Shown: positions 6,963 through 10,438 of the stretch, in pieces | How positions within the stretch are numbered: position 1 is the first letter of the stretch | Layout: every line of letters begins with the position of its first letter | Assembly (NCBI GenBank): GCA_910585155.1 | Contig: CAJUEC010000056.1 | Location: forward strand, 1 to 10,438 | Source: an uncultured Oscillospiraceae bacterium | Lineage (GTDB): Bacteria > Bacillota > Clostridia > Oscillospirales > Oscillospiraceae | Direction of reading: 5' to 3' | DNA length: 10,438 nucleotides | Notes under the pieces: generated by a model | The model's input: only the letters and a program-made list of their open reading frames with translations | Told to the model about the DNA's origin: nothing | Databases searched by the model: none | Program-made: the position numbers and the translations under genes

Positions 6963-6994
6963 CCCGGACGGAGAGTAAAAAATCTCCGTCCGGG
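6963..6994. terminator. Intrinsic terminator shared by the converging transcripts
   Basis: CCCGGACGGAGA (6963-6974) pairs perfectly with TCTCCGTCCGGG (6983-6994) around an 8-base loop, a 12-bp GC-rich stem. On the minus strand the stem is followed by CTGTTTTTTAC, a good U-tract for ending the spoIIA operon, and the stem base touches the sigF stop codon (6995-6997). On the plus strand it is followed by TTATTCTG, a weaker tract that may still end the glnS-hydrolase transcript. Confidence 0.88.
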
Positions 6995-7708
6995 TTATTC
7001 TGTCAACGCCTCCCGCAGTTTTGCCACCGCCCGGCGCTCGATGCGGGACACCTGCACCTGGCTCACGCCCAGCACCTTGGACACCCGTTCCTGGGTCAGA
7101 TTCTTGTAGAACCGCAGGAGAATCACCATCCGCTCCCGCTCGGGGAGCTGGTCGATGGCGTGGCGCAGGGCCAGCTTCTCCACCAGCTCGTCCTCGATCC
7201 CCTCGTCCCCCAGCACCGTCTCCAGGGAGAAGCCCTCCTCCCCCGCCTCCTCCTGGAGGGAGGCCACCATCAGCACCGCCGTGTCCGCCGCGGCGATCTC
7301 CTCCGGCTCCAGCCCCGTGGCTGCGGCCAGCTCCCCCACCGTGGGCTCCCGGCCCAGCCGCTGGGTCAGCTCCTGCCGCCGCTGGCGCAGGGCCATGGCC
7401 CGCTCCTTGGTGCCCCGGCTCACCTTCACCGCCCCGTCGTCCCGGAGAAAGCGGCGGATCTCCCCGGCGATCTTGGGCACGGCGTAGGTGGAAAACTGGG
7501 TGCCGTAGGCGGTGTCAAACCCCCGGATGGCTTTCAAAAAACCCAGACAGCCCAGCTGGTACAGGTCCTCCGGGTCCACCCCCCGGCCATAGTACCGGCG
7601 GGCCACCGACCAGATCAGGCCGCTGTTGTCAATGAGCAGCCGCTCGCAGGCATCGTTGTCCCCGGCCTGGGCCGCCTCCAGCAGGGCGGGGGCGTCCAGC
7701 CCCCTCAC
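6995..7708 (-). CDS. sigF: RNA polymerase sporulation sigma factor SigF (SpoIIAC)
   Basis: This is the first forespore-specific sigma factor of endospore formation, directing early forespore genes once released from SpoIIAB. The 237-residue product has sigma-70 region 2 at about residues 25-98, with DLYQLGCLGFLKAI and FSTYAVPKIAGEIRRFLRDDG, which closely matches Bacillus subtilis SigF. Region 3 follows (about 95-150, VKVSRGTKER). Region 4 is near the C-terminus, with the helix-turn-helix LTQERVSKVLGVSQVQVSRI. The start is GTG at 7708-7706. It overlaps the spoIIAB stop by four bases (GTGA) and has no strong ribosome binding site of its own, so translation is probably coupled. It is last in the operon. 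SigG and SigF are related, but position behind spoIIAA-spoIIAB and the sequence match identify SigF. Confidence 0.96.
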   Translation of the reverse strand: MRGLDAPALLEAAQAGDNDACERLLIDNSGLIWSVARRYYGRGVDPEDLYQLGCLGFLKAIRGFDTAYGTQFSTYAVPKIAGEIRRFLRDDGAVKVSRGTKERAMALRQRRQELTQRLGREPTVGELAAATGLEPEEIAAADTAVLMVASLQEEAGEEGFSLETVLGDEGIEDELVEKLALRHAIDQLPERERMVILLRFYKNLTQERVSKVLGVSQVQVSRIERRAVAKLREALTE

Positions 7709-8148
7709 CTGGGGCCGCCCGCCCGGGGGGCCAGGCGCTTGCGCATGGTCACCGTGGTGCCCCGCCCCGGCTGGGAGCGCACCCTGAGGCCGTCCATAAA
7801 GCTCTCCATGATGGTAAAGCCCATGCCGGAGCGCTCCTCCCCACCGGTGGTGAACAGCGGGGTGCGGGCCTGGTCCACATCGGGTATGCCCACGCCGGAG
7901 TCCTTTACCTGTATCTCCAGCATACCGCCGTCCAGCAGCCGCAGGCGCAGGACGATCTTCCCCAGGCAGTCGGGGTAGGCGTGGACGATGGCGTTGGTCA
8001 CCGCCTCGGACACGGCGGTCTTGATGTCCGCCACCTCGTCCAGGGTGGGGTCCAGCTGGGCCGCGAAGCAGGCCGCCGCCGCCCGGGCAAAGCCCTCGTT
8101 GGCGGAGCGGGAGGTGAAGGTGATGCTCACCTGGTCTATGGCTTTCAT
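7705..8148 (-). CDS. spoIIAB: Anti-sigma F factor / serine kinase SpoIIAB
   Basis: SpoIIAB binds and silences sigma-F and, as an ATP-dependent serine kinase, phosphorylates and inactivates SpoIIAA. The 147-residue protein is the usual family length (146 in B. subtilis) and carries the GHKL ATPase motifs. These are the N box EAVTNAIVH (Glu48 to His56, with Mg-binding Asn52), the G1 box DSGVGI (from Asp82), the ATP-lid segment ARTPLFTT (93-100), and the G2 box SGMGF (106-110). FARAAAACFAAQLDPT near the N-terminus matches the conserved sigma and SpoIIAA contact region. ATG 8148 has GAGGAGG (8165-8159 on the minus strand) ten bases upstream, partly overlapping the spoIIAA stop codon. It lies 15 bases after spoIIAA and overlaps sigF by four bases, a compact operon that keeps the partners at matched levels. 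Confidence 0.97.
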   Translation of the reverse strand: MKAIDQVSITFTSRSANEGFARAAAACFAAQLDPTLDEVADIKTAVSEAVTNAIVHAYPDCLGKIVLRLRLLDGGMLEIQVKDSGVGIPDVDQARTPLFTTGGEERSGMGFTIMESFMDGLRVRSQPGRGTTVTMRKRLAPRAGGPR

Positions 8149-8163
8149 CCTATGTAGGCCTCC

Positions 8164-8469
8164 TCATTCTAACGTGATGAGCCGCCCCACTCCGGCGGCG
8201 TCCAGCACCCTCCTGGCCTGGGCGGGGATGGCGGTGACCCGCAGGGAGCCGCCGATGTGCTCCATCTGGCGCAGGGCCCTCAGCAGTACGGCGATGCCCG
8301 AGCTGTCCATAAAGGTGACGCCGGACAGGTCCAGCACCAGCCGGGTGGGCAGGCGCTCGGCGATGGCGTCGGTGAGCTGGGTCATCATCTCCCGGGCTCC
8401 GTGGTGATCGATCTCGCCGGACAGGGCGATGGTGAGGGCGTTGTCCCGGCTGGTTATGGCGATGGGCAT
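8164..8469 (-). CDS. spoIIAA: Anti-anti-sigma F factor SpoIIAA (STAS domain)
   Basis: Unphosphorylated SpoIIAA displaces sigma-F from SpoIIAB; its reactivation by the phosphatase SpoIIE in the forespore triggers sigma-F. The 101-residue product is a single STAS domain, somewhat shorter than the 117 residues in B. subtilis through loss of the C-terminal tail. LSGEIDHHGA (16-25) and FMDSSGIAVLL (53-63) match the family. The serine corresponding to B. subtilis Ser58, the phosphorylation site, is Ser56 in DSSG. ATG 8469 has AGAGGGG seven bases upstream. The frame is open further upstream, but that extension would run through the terminator palindrome and into valS. It is the first gene of the spoIIA operon. 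Confidence 0.96.
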   Translation of the reverse strand: MPIAITSRDNALTIALSGEIDHHGAREMMTQLTDAIAERLPTRLVLDLSGVTFMDSSGIAVLLRALRQMEHIGGSLRVTAIPAQARRVLDAAGVGRLITLE

Positions 8470-8487
8470 GGCTTGTCCCCTCTTTGC

Positions 8488-8532
8488 AAAAAAATGAGCG
8501 CGGTACGGGAAATTTCCCGTATCGCGCTCATT
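8488..8532 (-). terminator. Terminator-like 40-bp palindrome between valS and spoIIAA
   Basis: Bases 8493-8532 form a 20-bp inverted repeat with a single imperfect position (8503/8522), centred on AAATTT. On the minus strand it is followed directly by seven T residues (8494-8488), the form of a strong intrinsic terminator for valS, whose stop is 55 bases upstream. It also overlaps the likely spoIIA promoter -10 element, leaving only a few bases before the spoIIAA ribosome binding site, so it may have a second regulatory role. Confidence 0.85.
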
Positions 8533-8564
8533 ATACCGAATGGGATGGGTCATTTTTTGCCGAA
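8530..8564 (-). promoter_or_regulatory. Candidate spoIIA promoter with Spo0A-box-like site
   Basis: On the minus strand a perfect TATAAT occupies 8535-8530. TGCCGAA on the plus strand (8558-8564) fits the Spo0A box consensus TGNCGAA and would span about -35 to -41, where no TTGACA-like hexamer is present. A second, one-mismatch copy (TACCGAA) is at 8534-8540. Known Spo0A-activated sigma-A promoters place 0A boxes at the -35 position, so this is a plausible Spo0A-dependent promoter. In B. subtilis the spoIIA promoter uses sigma-H; I see no convincing sigma-H motif here. Confidence 0.45.
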
Positions 8565-8587
8565 GGGGTGGCCGCAATTGGAAAAAT

Positions 8588-10438
8588 TTACATCGCCGCC
8601 AGCTGCGCCTGAATCTTTTCCACCAGAATTTCCAGCTGCGCGGCCCGCTCCCTCTCGGCGGCCACCACGTGGGCGGGGGCCTTGCCCACAAAGCTGGGGT
8701 TGTTCAGCTTGGCGGTGAGCTTGGCCAGCTCGTCGGAATTCTTCTTCAAATCCTTCTCCACCCGCTTGCGCTCCTTCTCCATGTCCACCAGCTCGGCCAG
8801 GGGCAGGAAGATGCGGGCAGCGGGGGTCAGAAGCTCCACAAAGCCCCTCTGGATCATCTCGGAGCTGCTGCCCGCCTCCGACACGCCGACAACGGACACC
8901 TCGCTGGCCCAGGCCAGCCGCTTGAGCAGGGCCCCGCCCTGGGCGAAGGCCTCCTGCTCCAGGGTGGAGATGGTGACATGGGCCTTCTTGGAGGGCGGGA
9001 CGTTCAGCTCCGCCCGCTTGCCCCGGATGGCCCGGACCGCGTCGATGATGAGGCCCACCGCCTTCTCCTCCTGGGGGAAGTCCAGCGCCTGGCTGTACAC
9101 CGGCCAGCGGTCCAGCATGAGGAACTTGGCCTGACAGTCCCCCTGGCGGGGCAGGGCCTGCCAGATCTCCTCGGTGATAAAGGGCATGAAGGGGTGCAGC
9201 AGCTTCAGCGTCTGGGTGAGGACGTACACCAGCACCTGCTGGGCCTGCTCCTTGGCGGCGGCGTCCTCCCCCTGGAGGCGGGCCTTGGTGAACTCGATAT
9301 ACCAGTCGCAGTAGTCGCTCCAGATGAAGTCGTACACCTTGGCGGAGGCCACCCCCAGCTCGTAGGCGTCCATATTCTCGGTGACCTCCTTCACCACCCG
9401 GTTCAGCTTGGACAGAATCCACTTGTCCTCCTGCTCCAGCTTCTCGGGCAAGGCGCACCGGTCGATGGTCAGGTTCATCAGCACAAACCGGCTGGCGTTC
9501 CAGATCTTGTTGGCAAAGTTGCGCATGGCCTCGCACTTCTCCACATAGAAGCGCATGTCGTTGCCGGGGGCGTTGCCGGTGATGAGGTTGAAGCGCAGGG
9601 CGTCCGCGCCGTACTTTTCCGCCATCTCCAGCGGGTCGATGCCGTTGCCCAGGGACTTGGACATCTTGCGGCCCTTGTCGTCCCGCACCAGGCCGTGGAT
9701 GAGCACGGTGTGGAAGGGGGGCCTGCCGGTGTGGGCGCAGCCGGAGAAGATCATCCGGGCCACCCAGAAGAAGATGATGTCATAGCCGGTGACCAGCACG
9801 TCGGTGGGATAGAAGTACTCCAGGTCCTCGGTGTTTTCCGGCCAGCCCAGGGTGGAGAAGGGCCACAGGGCGGAGGAGAACCAGGTATCCAGCACATCGG
9901 GGTCCCGCTGGATGCTTTTCGAGCCGCATTTTTCACACTGGCACGGGTCCTCCCGGGTGACGGTCATGTGGCCGCACTCCGCGCAGTACCACACGGGGAT
10001 CTGGTGCCCCCACCACAGCTGGCGGGAGATGCACCAGTCGTGGACGTTCTCCATCCAGTTGGTGTAGGTCTTGGTAAACCGCTCGGGGACGAATTTGGTC
10101 TCCCCCTCGTTCACCACCCGGAGGGCCTCCTTCGCCAGGGGCTCCATCTTCACAAACCACTGGGCGGAGATAATGGGCTCCACGTCGTTGTGACAGCGGT
10201 AGCAGGTGCCCACGTTGTGCTGGTGAGGCTCCACCTTCTCCAGCAGGCCCAGGGCCTCCAAATCGGCGATGACCGCCTTGCGGGCCTCGTAGCGGTCCAG
10301 CCCCTTGTACTTGCCGCCGTCCTCGTTGACCACGCCGTGGTCGTCCAGCACCCGGATGGTGTCCAGGTTGTGGCGCAGGCCCACCTCAAAGTCGTTGGGG
10401 TCGTGGGCGGGGGTCATCTTCACGCAGCCGGTGCCGAA
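8588..10438 (-). CDS. valS: Valyl-tRNA synthetase, 5'-partial (runs off the right edge)
   Basis: This enzyme charges tRNA-Val with valine and edits mischarged threonine. The C-terminal 616 residues are present; the N-terminus with the HIGH motif lies beyond the window. The visible part opens in the editing (CP1) domain with FGTGCVKMTPAHDPNDFEVG, a ValRS hallmark. Then come cysteine pairs typical of zinc ribbons (CYRCH; CAECG and CQCEKCG), QLWWGHQIPVWYC, DVLDTWFSSALWPFSTLGWP, and the second class I signature KMSKS (9667-9653) in GRKMSKSLGNGIDP. The anticodon-binding helical domain follows, and the C-terminal coiled coil (KERKRVEKDLKKN to the end) binds tRNA. It stops with TAA at 8590-8588. It is transcribed toward spoIIAA, separated by a terminator-like palindrome. 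Any T-box leader would lie outside the window. Confidence 0.97.
   Translation of the reverse strand, partial: FGTGCVKMTPAHDPNDFEVGLRHNLDTIRVLDDHGVVNEDGGKYKGLDRYEARKAVIADLEALGLLEKVEPHQHNVGTCYRCHNDVEPIISAQWFVKMEPLAKEALRVVNEGETKFVPERFTKTYTNWMENVHDWCISRQLWWGHQIPVWYCAECGHMTVTREDPCQCEKCGSKSIQRDPDVLDTWFSSALWPFSTLGWPENTEDLEYFYPTDVLVTGYDIIFFWVARMIFSGCAHTGRPPFHTVLIHGLVRDDKGRKMSKSLGNGIDPLEMAEKYGADALRFNLITGNAPGNDMRFYVEKCEAMRNFANKIWNASRFVLMNLTIDRCALPEKLEQEDKWILSKLNRVVKEVTENMDAYELGVASAKVYDFIWSDYCDWYIEFTKARLQGEDAAAKEQAQQVLVYVLTQTLKLLHPFMPFITEEIWQALPRQGDCQAKFLMLDRWPVYSQALDFPQEEKAVGLIIDAVRAIRGKRAELNVPPSKKAHVTISTLEQEAFAQGGALLKRLAWASEVSVVGVSEAGSSSEMIQRGFVELLTPAARIFLPLAELVDMEKERKRVEKDLKKNSDELAKLTAKLNNPSFVGKAPAHVVAAERERAAQLEILVEKIQAQLAAM

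Noticed and set aside
8533..8587. Sigma-H promoter for spoIIA, as in Bacillus
   Set aside because: I could not find a GAAT-type -10 element with a correctly spaced AGGA-type -35 element on the minus strand here; the TATAAT with a Spo0A-like box is the better candidate.
8470..8691. Extended SpoIIAA start within valS
   Set aside because: The extra frame crosses the terminator palindrome and the valS C-terminus; ATG 8469 has a spaced ribosome binding site and begins exactly where the STAS domain should.
1..10438. CRISPR array, transposase, prophage or defence system
   Set aside because: No regularly spaced direct repeats and no recognisable transposase, integrase or defence protein in any frame; all substantial frames belong to the genes listed or are their shadows.

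Overview
The window comes from a GC-rich, endospore-forming member of the Clostridia, most like the gut Oscillospiraceae (Flavonifractor/Lawsonibacter-like). The evidence is a complete spoIIAA-spoIIAB-sigF sporulation operon, strong GAGGAGG-type ribosome binding sites, a clostridial YitT-family membrane protein, and a GC-rich third codon position in most genes. No species can be named from the sequence alone.

Layout. The plus strand runs from 1 to 6926. It begins with a 5'-truncated type IIA topoisomerase A subunit (1-2108), followed closely by a YitT/DUF2179 membrane protein (2127-2993). Next is a roughly 290-base non-coding block full of inverted repeats (2994-3283), which looks like a dispersed palindromic element. 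After it comes a lipoprotein whose C-terminal half resembles a transglutaminase-like domain without its catalytic residues (3284-4450). A clear sigma-A-type promoter with a hairpin at its predicted start point drives glutaminyl-tRNA synthetase (4595-6280). A small, AT-rich alpha/beta hydrolase of foreign composition sits 19 bases behind it (6300-6926). A strong hairpin at 6963-6994 separates the two converging gene sets. The minus strand, read right to left, carries valS (runs off the right edge to 10438, stop at 8588), a terminator-like 40-base palindrome, then spoIIAA, spoIIAB and sigF, ending at the shared terminator.

How the genes work together. spoIIAA, spoIIAB and sigF form the partner-switching module that restricts sigma-F activity to the forespore: SpoIIAB holds sigma-F inactive and phosphorylates SpoIIAA, and unphosphorylated SpoIIAA frees sigma-F. 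The two aminoacyl-tRNA synthetases and the topoisomerase are housekeeping genes. The region upstream of spoIIAA holds a TATAAT hexamer and a Spo0A-box-like TGCCGAA placed where the -35 element would be, a plausible Spo0A-controlled promoter.

I see no CRISPR array, rRNA or tRNA gene, transposase, phage gene or defence system. The window is mostly ordinary core genome. The parts most worth a second look are the structured repeat block, the degenerate transglutaminase-like lipoprotein, and the palindrome/promoter overlap in front of the sporulation operon.
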